Source of the DNA: Siphonodentalium dalli
Taxonomy: Eukaryota > Mollusca > Scaphopoda > Gadilida > Siphonodentaliidae
Direction of reading: 5' to 3'
Length of the DNA: 64,000 nt
Assembly: GCA_032622095.1 (NCBI GenBank)
Contig: CP136061.1
Location: 236,363,815-236,427,814 of the forward strand
In this document: in pieces, positions 24,923-34,514 of the stretch
Position numbering within the stretch: position 1 is the first letter of the stretch
Layout: each line of letters begins with the position of its first letter
Program-made: the position numbers and the translations under genes
Notes under the pieces: generated by a model
Told to the model about the DNA's origin: nothing
What the model saw: only the letters and a program-made list of their open reading frames with translations
Databases searched by the model: none

Positions 24923-26447
24923 TTCCGAAAAGGGAAAAACTCTTCAGGAAGTTGCTGGAAAGAAGGTCAAAATATATGGAAGTCATGGCTTATTTAGGAA
25001 CGAATTTGGTTTTGGACAGTGACACGCTTACTACAATCGAGGAGTTAACAGTTAACATGTGCCTTATATGGTCAACGTTCGAGAAACGTGAATCAAGCTA
25101 GGTGGATAATGTTCCAGCAGAAGTTCGAGAATGAGTAGAAGGTAGTTGATCTCTCTGCACTTCTACCATGTGATGAATCTTTAATTCTACACTCAAAACG
25201 AGCCAAAATTATCAAAACAGTGGCGACTTGCAACCGTTGCTAAATTAGCCACTCCCGATATAGCACTTCACTGATAGACGGCCGGTGGGCAACCTGCATT
25301 GTTTGAACCATTCTTCCCTGAAGATGTTGCAGAAATTATATTGACTGATACCATCACATTTGATGAAATTGACAATGGAGATGAGATTGCATAATCCGTG
25401 GACAGTACTATAGCAATCTAGGTTATGTCATGGGAGAGGGGGTACCCATAAGTGAGTCAGCACTTGTCCTCCAATCCCATTGTCTGTATATACAATGTTT
25501 GTGTCATATATAATATAATATGTTACATAAATTAGACAAATAAATATGTTTAAACTAAAACTATGTTATGAATTATATCGTCTAGTATGAATGACCTTTC
25601 GAATTTAGCATAAAATTGAAAGTATTAAGAACACTAAAGTTTTACTTTATTTCTTAATTCTGGTCTGGTATTGGGGATGAATTTGGGCTTATTTTTGGTG
25701 CATGTTGTGCAGCTGTATCCATAAAACTGACAACGTCATGGAATTTTTCAAATATTTTTTAGCTAATTTACAATTAAAATTCAAATATGTTTTTTAAATA
25801 GACTCTAAAATAAACCTCTGCAGATACATGCTAATTCCATGATATATTTTAAGACACTGAATTGGTTAACAAAACGTAATGAAAACGGGATATTCTGATT
25901 TGACAGGTATTTTCAGATAGAAAATCAGTTTTAGGGGAGGGTTCAATTTTTGGAAATATATCGGCTTGTTTGATATCAGTGCTTGTGATATTGATATTAG
26001 TAAATCAGGTATATAATGCTGAATATTTTGATGCACCACTGAGAACTTTATACCAAAAAAATTAAATTTTATAGGAAATCTTCTGGAATTTTTTTTTGGA
26101 AAAAGCATTTCAATTTATGCCATTTTATTTTTCATTTATGTGCATTTATTTTTCAAAAAATTGTTGAATATCATTTTTTACACATCGTTAATGTTAAGCA
26201 ATCCAGATAGAATACATATCTGATATTCCAGTATATTTTATTAGACATTTCTTTTATTTTATTGGTTTTCCTGATTGTACTGAAATGTACAGGTCAAAAA
26301 CACTAAAAAGTTCAAAAAAATATATTTTCCACCTGATGCGTCCTGGATACCTCAGTGTTTTGGAACCGCCATGGGGGGGGGGTAATTGGAGATAGCATCA
26401 AATTGTCTACCCTTTCGTGTGACACAACCTTCATCTGGGCCGGTCTA
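24923..26447 (+). mobile_element. Right arm of the inverted pair, with transposon-protein C-terminus
   Basis: Inverted copy of 21502-22906, about 120 bp longer because of extra sequence at about 25430-25570. On the plus strand the decayed frame gives the same peptide end: FEPFFPEDV, then TFDEIDNGDEIA and a stop near 25393. Further 5' remnants (LQEVAGKKVKIYGSHG at about 24938) are in shifted frames. Both arms are 5'-truncated at the same inner point and read outward from the spacer. Confidence 0.65.
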
Positions 26448-26509
26448 AAACCTAATATGAGGGGGTTTCCTTCATAAACTTGCTACATGCAACCGGGGGT
26501 ATAAACTAA

Positions 26510-26522
26510 CCGAGCGGTCTAA
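26510..26522 (+). other. tRNA-Leu D-arm-like 13-mer in U5 (3' LTR copy)
   Basis: CCGAGCGGTCTAA on the plus strand is identical to the D-arm core of tRNA-Leu(AAG) as I know it from animals. The element's RNA would therefore be complementary to its own primer tRNA here. The same 13-mer is in the 5' LTR copy. Confidence 0.55.
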
Positions 26523-27089
26523 CGATCGACTGCATGCCATAAAAAAAGGAGTATGATTCCGACTCGTGGGTCGCCCAGACGCCCAATGGGATTTTAATGT
26601 CTGGGTTGATTCTAAATAAGAACGCTGCCACCACCCTTATTTTTCTAAGTGCTCAAGGGAAACACTACACTATACCCCCTATACCTAATGGGACCTGGTC
26701 TCGGCCTCTCTGTCGGTCAATAGAGACTGACAGTTTCCAGCCAACTGTCTATCAAGTTCTGCCCGTGCCAGGACTTGAGCAGTTTTAACTTCGTAACTAC
26801 ACAGACTTGGCCTTGCCAATCTGTAAATATAATAGAGACCGACAGTTTCCAGCTAACTATCTATCAAGTTCTGCCCGTGGCAGGACTTTGGCAGTTTTAA
26901 CCTCGTAAAACTGCACACTTAGGCCCGTTCCAAACGACGGATTTTTGTCGACTCGAATCTAATTGTATTAAATCCGTCGGTGATGCGTCTGCGGTCGATT
27001 TTGTTACAGACGGACGCATCTTTGTCGCGTCGAATCTAATACATCGGTAGATTTATTTAAAGGTGGATTCCCGGTTACCGTCAAAAATT

Positions 27090-27165
27090 GGTCACGCGTA
27101 GATATAGAGGTATATGTTATACATATATATATGTATAACATATACCTCTATATCTACGCGTGACC
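27090..27165. repeat. Perfect 76-bp palindrome
   Basis: Two 38-bp arms without a loop. The left arm starts GGTCACGCGTAGATATAGAG and the right arm is its exact reverse complement, with the centre at 27127/27128 in an AT run. Confidence 0.95.
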
Positions 27166-27339
27166 TATATATATACTAAAATACAGAATAAATTATGTAT
27201 ATATATATGCGCGACTGCAGCGCGAATATATGTGCTCATGTATATGAGGATGTATATAGTACATGCAGGTATATAATATACTATAATATAGGCGCTACAA
27301 ATAATTGTTATATCGTGCAACCAATTGCCATCTATATAT

Positions 27340-28076
27340 GTGTATACCATGCATGTAAATACCGGTATACAAGAATTATTATAAATCAGAGACTACCACC
27401 CCTACCACTTATAATAAGGATTACCGGAATATATTAATTATTATACATCATAGGCTACCACCCTATATCCTTTATAATAAGGAATACCGGTATATATGAA
27501 TTATTATAATTCATAGGCTACTATCCATACCACTCATAATAAGTAATACCGGTTTATATGAATTATTATAAATCTGAGGCTACCACTCTGCCCCTTATAA
27601 TAAGGAATAGGCCTACCGGAATATATTAATTATTATAAATCATGGGCTACCACCCTATATTCTTTATAACAAGGAATACCGTTATCTATGAATATTATAA
27701 ATCATAGGCTACTATCCCTACCCTCATAATAAGTAATACCGGTATATATAAATTATTATAAATCATAGGCTACCACTCTGCCCCTTATAATAAGTAATAC
27801 CGGAATATATGAATTATTATAAATAAGAGGTTACCACCCATATACCCCTCATAACAAGTAATGCCGGTATATATGAATTATTATTAATCAGTGGTACCAC
27901 CCCTACCCCTTATAATAAGTAATACCGGTATATATTAAGTATTATACATCAGAGACTATACCACCCCTATCCCTTACAATAAGGAATATCGGTATATATG
28001 AATTATTATAAATCAGTTGCTACAACCCGTACCCCTTATACCGGTATATATGAATTATTATAAATCATTGATAATA
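27340..28076. repeat. Minisatellite, about 60-bp unit, roughly 12 copies
   Basis: Units read 'ATACCGGTATATATGAATTA' then 'TTATAAATCATAGGCTACCA' then 'CCCCTACCCCTTATAATAAG'. They are imperfect and partly shortened toward the right. The array lies wholly inside the Harbinger-type element. Confidence 0.9.
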
Positions 28077-28849
28077 TATCCATTATAAGATATGAGGCAG
28101 TGACATGACATGTTCGTTGAGAAATCAAACTGCCATAATTAAAATTTTCACAATGTTACCTAAGCAATTCTTATAGATATATCTTTCTTTATAACAAAGA
28201 GAGCGTGCGACAAATGACGTCATGTGGGTATTTCCGCAGATAAGGGGAACTCCCTCATTATTATACCATTATCATATCATTATCATAGCATTTGCATTCG
28301 TTATTCGGAAACTTTCGGCTCTTCTCGTCACATGTATTAGATTCGAGTCGTCAAAAATCCGTCGTTTGAAACCAAGACGGATTTCAGACGCATCACCGAC
28401 GAAGATTCGTCTGAATTGGACGGAGATTCGTCCGTGGTGCGTCTGACACGGATCTAATTGTTTCAAACGTCGCATTTTTGACGCATTTAATACAATTGTG
28501 GGTCTGGTATTAGATTCGAGTCGACAAAAATCCGTCGTTTGGAACGGGCCTTAGTCTCTATACACTTCCAATGTTTAATTAACACTTAGGGTAACACCTT
28601 AATTAATTAAGCTTTTATGCTTCGATCTTAAAGATTCGAGCTTTGCTTCGAGCACTTAGGCTTCGAGTTTGCTCACTTTGAATTGAGCCGTGACCCAACT
28701 GAGGTTCTCTTGGGAATGTGATTTGGGGGGGCTAACCCCGGGATTCTCGAAAGGGTCGAATGACCCTTTCCTTAACCCCTCATTTTTATGCCTTTATTTA
28801 TAATGAATCCAAAAAACTAAAAAAAAGTGAGCATTTTTATGATAGATGG

Positions 28850-29452
28850 TTATTTTTTCTTCTTTCTTTTCTTTTTTGGGTTGGCTTTTTCTGTTGAAGA
28901 TTGTGGAGATGGTGTAGGTGAAGGATGTCTCTGTTGATATTGCTGAATGATTTGTTGGACTTTCTCTTCTTGCTCTTTCCGGTATCTTCTCGATTCAGTG
29001 ATGGTGTCTTCTACATACAGAGTGGTGTCTGTGCTGATGTTGTTGTTGTTGTTGCTGGCGGCGGAGCTGGGGGACACCGGGATGTGATTGTAATCCGGTG
29101 TCCGAGGTGTATAGCTTTCCAGTTCCACGTCGAAACTGGCGGCATGAACATCGGGGGTGGTATCCGCGTCCCTGTCTCCGCTTGTCTCTGTGCCGACAGC
29201 AGGGACCTCCGGCAGATCTACGGAGTCCCTGCTAGCTGGTCTGATGTCACCTGTCTTCATGCAGGCCGGGTCGTCTGGGCGTCTCTCAGACAACTCCGGC
29301 CTACCGGCTGTGACACTGGATGGCTGAACCACACGGGGAGGGGTGACCGGCAGATCAACAGTCACCCCCTTCTTTTTGTTCCATTTCGCCCGTCTGGCTG
29401 CGTCCCTTCTCCTTCGAGCTGGCGTCTTTCTCTTAGGAGGCTCCTCTTTCAT
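28850..29452 (-). CDS. LTR-embedded 200-aa basic, low-complexity ORF
   Basis: Uninterrupted frame from ATG 29452 to TAA, only about 45 bp downstream of the LTR TATA box on the same strand. The N-terminus is Arg/Lys-rich (TPARRRRDAARRAKWNKKKG). The middle is Pro/Ser/Asp-rich with a run of five Asn. A charged helix follows (ITESRRYRKEQEEKVQQIIQ), then a Pro/Ser stretch and a C-terminal lysine cluster (NPKKKRKKKK) that could act as a nuclear signal. AATAAA-like signals follow at about 28795. The 5' LTR lacks this block. I know of no function. Basic 'SPSRRRRDaRR' N-termini occur in uncharacterised mollusc retroelement proteins, so an accessory or gag-like role is possible but unproven. Confidence 0.45.
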   Translation of the reverse strand: MKEEPPKRKTPARRRRDAARRAKWNKKKGVTVDLPVTPPRVVQPSSVTAGRPELSERRPDDPACMKTGDIRPASRDSVDLPEVPAVGTETSGDRDADTTPDVHAASFDVELESYTPRTPDYNHIPVSPSSAASNNNNNISTDTTLYVEDTITESRRYRKEQEEKVQQIIQQYQQRHPSPTPSPQSSTEKANPKKKRKKKK

Positions 29453-29494
29453 GGTACGGCTGGTCTTGGCGTTCCTGCTCCGGGTCTGAGACCT

Positions 29495-29503
29495 CCCTTT
29501 ATA
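29495..29503 (-). promoter_or_regulatory. TATA box of the 3' LTR
   Basis: Minus strand GGGTATAAAGGGAGGTCTCAG. The same core is in the 5' LTR and in an inverted fragment at 32794-32915, so it is conserved across three copies. Confidence 0.65.
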
Positions 29504-30516
29504 CCCATCTCAGGACACCTGGTGGCACAAAGTTGCAACCAATCAGAATCGTTGAAACCCAACCAATCACAGGCTAGCTTGAGAGCACCGATCTGCTTCT
29601 ATATTTGCGATCCGGGGATTTCCATTCTTGCTCGCAGTCTAATTTTAATTATGGCAATTCCAAGGTATTATGGAATTCGGGAAATTCCTATTTTACCTGG
29701 ATATTAAATTACAGTTATGTATAAGAAGTTTATTGATAACTATAATTGGGCTATTGGAAGTATTTGGACGGGAATAGATTCATACTCCGGAGACGAGGTG
29801 AGTGTGACGAAACGGGCGGCCATGTATTCGCAATGCAAAAATATGCCGTCATATTTTTGGATCAAAACTCACTTATTTGACTTTTCCTCGGGTTGGCATT
29901 TGTTCGGGGTAATATAGTGATGTATACCCGACAATTGCCTTATAATTTCAACAAATGGGACCTTGTTATTTTCTCACTTTTATGGAAATCGGGAAGCACC
30001 GGGTTGATTTCTTTTATGTGCGTCGAAATTTGGGGTGTTTTATAATTGAATATATTTGACTTTCCCGAACTTTTCCAGGGTTTGGATAATTGTGGAGGGG
30101 TGCATTGATATATGATTATTAAAGGCGTAATTATCATATATCATGGGAAGTTACCATTTTTATGTGAAAAATCGCTATTTGTGATAACCGGGGTCGCAGG
30201 CCGAAAAGCTTCCGACATTGCGGGAGGCGCATTCGCTTCAATGTTAAATACATAAATATGCGACCTCAAAACTTCCAAATAAATGCTTCTAAATGTGCCC
30301 TGATATGATCTAAATGTTAGGGAATATAATTTGGGTTAATATAATATTTATAGCTCATTGGAACGATATTTGTGTGATGGATCTGTGCTTCGCACAATTA
30401 CTTTTGTTGTCAAGATGATTTTGTCTGCTTGACAACGTAAACAGGAAGTGACTTTTAGTCGGGACTTGCAGCTTGTATGCAACTTGTTGCCGGATATGAA
30501 TCATGTGCTCGTCACA

Positions 30517-30531
30517 CCACCCACGCCTTCG
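30517..30531 (-). other. Polypurine-like tract before 3' LTR
   Basis: Minus strand CGAAGGCGTGGGTGG directly before the LTR's TGTGACG. It is purine-rich apart from a few pyrimidines. Homology with the 5' LTR stops exactly here, which fixes the border. Confidence 0.5.
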
Positions 30532-31771
30532 AAAATGCATGCGTCCCCACATGCGGGAAAAAAACTATTGCAAACTGAGGGTATTAGTCGTTTCATCCGG
30601 GCTATGCAACAATCCTTTATTGGAATTCGATACTATCTGACTTTTGGAAGGAGGTCTGCCTAAGGTCGCATGACACTGATGCAATGCCTGGAGTCTCGCG
30701 GCTTAATGTCCAAGTCCAACTTTAAAATAGTAGTGTTCTTCCGGGGAGAATGATATAGAAATACCATTTGAAAAGATCATGGTGATAAGCTCGTAGAAAA
30801 GATCATTTTGTCACTGTTGATAAATCAAGAGGATGACGTTCAGTCTCGCTTTCAACTTCGTTCATGAAGGCGTCGTCAACATAAAAGTATGGCATGACAG
30901 TACAACGCGAAAGTTGACCTGGATACCTTACATGGGTAAACTCAGAACTCGGAGTTCATGTGAGGTCTGACCCTACTGTTGAAGTCTGGTAATTGGGCAG
31001 TACTTAGCTCTTACCGCCACCGTGGTCTATGCAAAAGACTATCACAATGACTAACTATTTCAAAGAAAATTTGATGAATAAATGCAAAAACATAAACAAG
31101 TTATTCAGGAAGGTCTGATTGGTTGCAACAATTCCAACATCAACTTCGATCAAGGAAACTACCCTTCGTGGTTTTAAACAGATTTCAACTAGGTGTAAGC
31201 CAAATAATTTTTTTAATCTGGTTCAGATTTGTGCAGGTTTTTGATCACTGGACGGGCCAGCAAGCCGGCCTACTCTTACCACGAAACATCGCAGTGCTCA
31301 GGGGGTTACTTTCCCTGAACACGGCTCAGCCATTTACGAGGGCACGCCCATCCCTCGACATCTAGTCATGGTGCTATTCTTGCAAATAGCACCAAGGGGT
31401 TGCGTTTGCATTTAAGCTCTGATCATCTGGGACTCGATGCTCCCCCAGATAGTCACCACTTCCCTTTACACAATTTATATATAAAGAACACAGCAACAAT
31501 TTTATACAAACAATGATTTAATCAATCCAAAAAAAAATTCTTTTTCTTTTTCTTCTTACATCATCATCTCCTTATATCATCATCTTATATCATCATCTTT
31601 TTACATCATTATCTTTTTACATCATCTTTTTCTTACATCATCTCATATTCATCTTCAAGTTCAAGTTTTTTTCAATAATATTTACAAAGATATTTTTGGA
31701 ATGTTCATCAACAACTTTTTCCCCGAGGGATTTCCACATCCTCAAAAGTTAATCACATTGACCAGTGTCCT
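30532..31771 (-). other. Internal 3' region of the gypsy element, non-coding
   Basis: No recognisable coding sequence. It contains a small hairpin GGTGCTATTCTTGCAAATAGCACC (about 31369-31394) and an irregular (ATCATC/TTACATC)n tract at about 31550-31660. Confidence 0.45.
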
Positions 31772-32792
31772 TTACTGCTGGCTTGGGAATATCATCATTG
31801 GCATGGCCATGAACCCCATGGCAAACATTGGCGTTTGTAGGTTGCATTGTGTGCCTTTATCTTCGAATGTTTTTCTGTGTCTGGCTAGGCTTGCCGAAGG
31901 CCTAAAACCTGTTCTTCTAATGCTAGCAGGAGGTACCGGCTCTGTGAATTTAACGTTAGTTTTAGCAGTTGCTGTATTTGTTTTCGAGGAGATTGGCGAC
32001 TTACGTTTTGTTGGGGGTGATGATTTGTCAACTTGTTCCACATCAGAATTTTCGTTACTCGAGCTCGAGCTGCCCACAGCTAGCGAGGATGAGGACGAGG
32101 ACACAAACTCCTTGCTACGAAGCGTCTCTTTATAACCTTCCTCTTTGGTGAAGTTTTTGTTGAAGCGAGGTTGACGGACTTTGCTGCTTGTGGTTTTGTT
32201 GGAGTTTCAGTTTTTGCCTTCTTTGGAGCGGACACTGGCGAAGGACAGGTGGGTTTACGTTTAATCCTGCCCAACGTAACAAGATGTCCTGGGTCTTGAT
32301 CTTTCCAGCTGTGTGTGCTGGAAGCAGGGGATGTGGGTTTAACAGCTGGAGGCGTGGCAGTAGTTGATGTTGTAGTAGCTGCAGGTGCGGCAGCAGTTGC
32401 AAGTTTAGTAGCTGGAGGTGTGGCAGCAGTTACAAGTTTATTGGCTGGAGGTGTGGCAGCAGTTGCAAGTTTAGTGGCTGGAGGTGTGGCTGCAGTTGCA
32501 AGTTTAGTGGCCGGAGGTGTGACAACAGTTGTGGCTGTAGAAACAGTTAAACCTGGGTGTACTCTATGAGTGGGAACTGTTAATAGTGGGCGAACTGTAG
32601 GTGTGGCGGGAGGCATGTCTCTGCTGTACATATGATGCCATCCTCTATCGTTCCTATTTCGGCCCCTGTTACCAAATTGAAAAATCTTCTCCCTCTCGCC
32701 CTGCCACGAGTGTTCCGGTTTGCAAAGCTTCCACCTGGGATTTGCGATATACGTCCAATGTGCTGTATTTCATGTTGCCTAACTTTTTGCAT
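31772..32792 (-). pseudogene. Post-pol low-complexity basic ORFs of the gypsy element
   Basis: Three overlapping minus frames follow one another: 32792-32580 (RGRARGRRFFNLVTGAEIG), 32631-32080 (a Thr/Ala/Pro-rich repeat built on PPATKLATAA, then KRKPTCPSP and a basic tail RKVIKRRFVAR) and 32104-31772 (Ser-rich start, then SLARHRKTFEDKGTQC). Repeated frame changes suggest one disrupted protein. The PPATKLATAA part is encoded by a 33-bp minisatellite at about 32379-32530. No domain is recognised. The position after pol suggests an accessory or envelope-position ORF, but no membrane segment is visible. Confidence 0.4.
32379..32530. repeat. 33-bp minisatellite in the post-pol ORF
   Basis: Four to five copies of a GCAGTTGCAAGTTTAGTGGC-type unit followed by TGGAGGTGTGGCA, keeping the reading frame of the minus-strand ORF. 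Confidence 0.85.
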
Positions 32793-32793
32793 A

Positions 32794-32915
32794 GTGTCCT
32801 GAGATGGGTATAAAGGGAGGTCTCAGACCTGGAGAACCTCAGTTGGGTCACGGCTCAATTCAAAGTAAGCAAGCTCGAAGCCTAAGTGCTCGAATCAAAG
32901 CTCGAATCTTTAAGA
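32794..32915 (+). repeat. Inverted LTR fragment with TATA box
   Basis: 122 bp of the element's own TATA/R/U5 region lies in the opposite orientation to the element. It runs from GTGTCCTGAGATGGGTATAA to GAATCTTTAAGAT. TATAAAGGG is at 32809-32817 on the plus strand. It provides the stop of the Cys-rich ORF and lies just before the low-complexity ORFs. Confidence 0.8.
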
Positions 32916-33047
32916 TGCATCGCACGTTGCGCACTTAAACCTTCTTTTTCCACAGGGTACTATGTGGGCGTCATAGATAGCTTCAGTCGCCTGCCATTCA
33001 CCACATATCTGGCAGCGTCTGCTCTCATTCAAATTAGATTCAACCAT
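32910..33047 (-). CDS. Small Cys-rich finger ORF after integrase (45 aa)
   Basis: ATG at 33047, stop TAA at 32912-32910. The peptide has the spacing C-x2-C-x13-H-x3-C-x6-C-x2-C (CQIC, DAH, VPC, CATC), which looks like a small zinc-binding fold. A strong splice-acceptor-like sequence on the minus strand (TTTTTCTTCTCTTCCCCAG) ends immediately before the ATG, and a second one (TTATCTTCACAG) lies about 65 bp further 5'. Spliced expression from the LTR is therefore possible. Translation in the same frame also extends 5' through DQIFPSQIYFSSLPQ. The stop codon lies within the inverted LTR fragment, so the original protein may have been longer. Function unknown. Confidence 0.45.
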   Translation of the reverse strand: MVESNLNESRRCQICGEWQATEAIYDAHIVPCGKRRFKCATCDAS

Positions 33048-33230
33048 CTGGGGAAGAGAAGAAAAATAAATTTGAGAGGGGAAAATTTGATCCACAAAAT
33101 ATTCTTAGGGCTGTGAAGATAATTTTTGGTAAAGACTTTATGGTAGTGTAACAGTTAATTATCAAGTACATAGCCCGACATCCATCTTGGGGCATGTCGG
33201 GTTCGTTTTGGGACCTCTATTGTCTCTTCA

Positions 33231-34514
33231 TCAATCAAATGAATGATCATTTATTTCAATGTTATCAATCAAATTATCATTTATTTCAATGTTATCAATC
33301 AAATTATCATTTATTTCAATGGTTTGTGGGCATATGTCTGTTGACTCTTCACCCTGGAGAGTTTGGGATTTACACAGCTTGAGATGGTCAACATGAATCA
33401 CCTGAGATTTCTTTTTGTTGAGCTCTATCTCATAGAGGTTGCTAAGTTTCTTTAAAATCTTATGGGGCCCTCTCCACATTTTAGTCAACCTTTTAGTACA
33501 ACCCCCCATGACTCTGGGGAAATACACATATACTTGATCATTTACATTTAAATTGTTCCATGACAGGCGGGTATCATGGTATCTCTTTTGTCTGCTCATT
33601 TGCCCACTCAAATGTTGTCTTACCAACTGATGGGCTTCTTCTAAGTTTTCTTGAAGCTTCCAAACATATTCTACAAATGGTATTGTTTTTAAATGGTCAG
33701 GCAAGCCATACATTAACTCAAGGGGGGTAGATACTTCTCTCCCAATCATTAGTAAGTTTGGAGTGGCTCCTGTTGACTCCTGAATGGCACATCTGGATGC
33801 CATCATTACATAGGGCAGGAATTTGTTCCAATCAGTTTGGTGCTCATTTACATAGTGGCTCAACATAATTGCAAGGGTTTTGTTAAACCTCTCTGCCATA
33901 CTATCAGACTTGGGTGATATGCTGTGGTGTGGGTTTTTTGTGATTTGGAGTAATTCACAAACTTCTTTGAAAAGATGGCTTTCGTATTGAGAGCCTTGGT
34001 CCGAATGCAAAGACATGGGAACACCAAACCTGTATATGAATTCTTCAACAAGGACCTTGGCAACAGTCTCAGCTGTTATATTTCGGAGAGGATAACTCTC
34101 CGTCCATTTTGTGAAGTAATCAGCGATTACTAAAATGTATTTGTTTCCACCATTTGTTTCAGGGAGTGGTCCCAAGATATCAGTTGCTACCCTCTGCATA
34201 GGGACACCTGTATGTTCAATGTTCATAGGGGCTCTAGGACGTTTCAAGGGATTTTTCTTTTGCGAGCACTTTGTGCAGCCTGCAATATACAGACGAGTGT
34301 CCCTTTGAAGTCCGGGCCAATAGAATTTCTCCCGGATTTTTCCCAGAGTTTTGGAAACTCCCAAATGTGCTGATGTTCTATTGTCATGGTATTGGGAAAG
34401 AACTTCTCTCCTTTCACACATTGGAATAATGACTTGCAATTTGGGACCATCTTTGTCCCACTTCCGATAAAGAATGCCATTTTCCATATAAGGAGAAGTC
34501 GTCTCTGTGCCCAC
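33231..34514 (-). CDS. Gypsy integrase, uninterrupted segment (427 codons)
   Basis: Inserts element cDNA into the genome. The N-terminal HHCC zinc domain is visible (H43, H50, C80, C83; KFYWPGLQRD in between). The catalytic core has D112 (ATDILGPLPE), D172 (SLHSDQGSQYES) and E208 (MAERFN), with 35 residues between the last two as in active integrases. The C-terminal region contains TPNLLMIGREVSTPLELM and a chromodomain-free tail ending VIHVDHLKLCKS. The final 30 residues are three copies of IEINDNLIDN. The listed start is simply where the open frame begins. Upstream pol continues in another frame. Confidence 0.85.
   Translation of the reverse strand: MGTETTSPYMENGILYRKWDKDGPKLQVIIPMCERREVLSQYHDNRTSAHLGVSKTLGKIREKFYWPGLQRDTRLYIAGCTKCSQKKNPLKRPRAPMNIEHTGVPMQRVATDILGPLPETNGGNKYILVIADYFTKWTESYPLRNITAETVAKVLVEEFIYRFGVPMSLHSDQGSQYESHLFKEVCELLQITKNPHHSISPKSDSMAERFNKTLAIMLSHYVNEHQTDWNKFLPYVMMASRCAIQESTGATPNLLMIGREVSTPLELMYGLPDHLKTIPFVEYVWKLQENLEEAHQLVRQHLSGQMSRQKRYHDTRLSWNNLNVNDQVYVYFPRVMGGCTKRLTKMWRGPHKILKKLSNLYEIELNKKKSQVIHVDHLKLCKSQTLQGEESTDICPQTIEINDNLIDNIEINDNLIDNIEINDHSFD
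33236..33322. repeat. Three 30-bp repeats at the integrase C-terminus
   Basis: A TCATTTATTTCAATGTTATC-type unit with CAATCAAATTA, in frame, encodes the decapeptide repeat IEINDNLIDN on the minus strand. Confidence 0.9.

Larger units (their letters stand above)
26922..28550. mobile_element. Non-autonomous PIF/Harbinger-type element (1.63 kb)
   Basis: Perfect terminal inverted repeats of about 42 bp begin GGCCCGTTCCAAACGACGG and end CCGTCGTTTGGAACGGGCC. A TTA duplication flanks it (26919-26921 and 28551-28553). TWA duplications with GG-starting ends are the PIF/Harbinger hallmark. No transposase is encoded. The interior contains a 76-bp palindrome, a 60-bp minisatellite, and further internal copies of the terminal repeat (28320-28500), which suggests a nested or composite MITE. 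It interrupts the 3' LTR, so it inserted after the gypsy element. Confidence 0.85.
26481..30516 (-). repeat. 3' LTR of the minus-strand gypsy element, with insertions
   Basis: On the minus strand it starts TGTGACGAGCACATG and ends near CATGTAGCA. It matches the 5' LTR along U3 (30516 to about 29505) and along R/U5. It has three differences: a 1.63-kb Harbinger-type insertion (26922-28550), an extra block of about 780 bp carrying a 200-aa ORF (28705-29483), and a roughly 114-bp internal duplication in U5 (about 26725-26795 and 26830-26910, around GACAGTTTCCAGC). TATAAAGGG on the minus strand lies at 29503-29495. Confidence 0.8.

Noticed and set aside
26505-26580. Functional tRNA-Leu gene in the LTR
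   Set aside because: Only the D-arm core and a weak T-arm-like stem are present. Acceptor and anticodon arms do not pair, so it is reported as primer complementarity only.
27340-28076. CRISPR-like regular repeats
   Set aside because: There are no unique spacers. The whole unit repeats, and the context is a eukaryotic MITE.
28925-29707. 260-codon plus-strand ORF
   Set aside because: It lies opposite the 200-aa LTR ORF and runs on through LTR U3. Composition follows the other strand, and no domain is seen.
29553-29707. Separate element at 29.5-30.5 and 40.6-41.6 kb
   Set aside because: These near-identical kilobase blocks are the U3 parts of the two gypsy LTRs, not an independent repeat.
32315-32569. 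84-codon Val/Ala-rich plus-strand ORF
   Set aside because: It is the reverse strand of the 33-bp minisatellite in the post-pol ORF.
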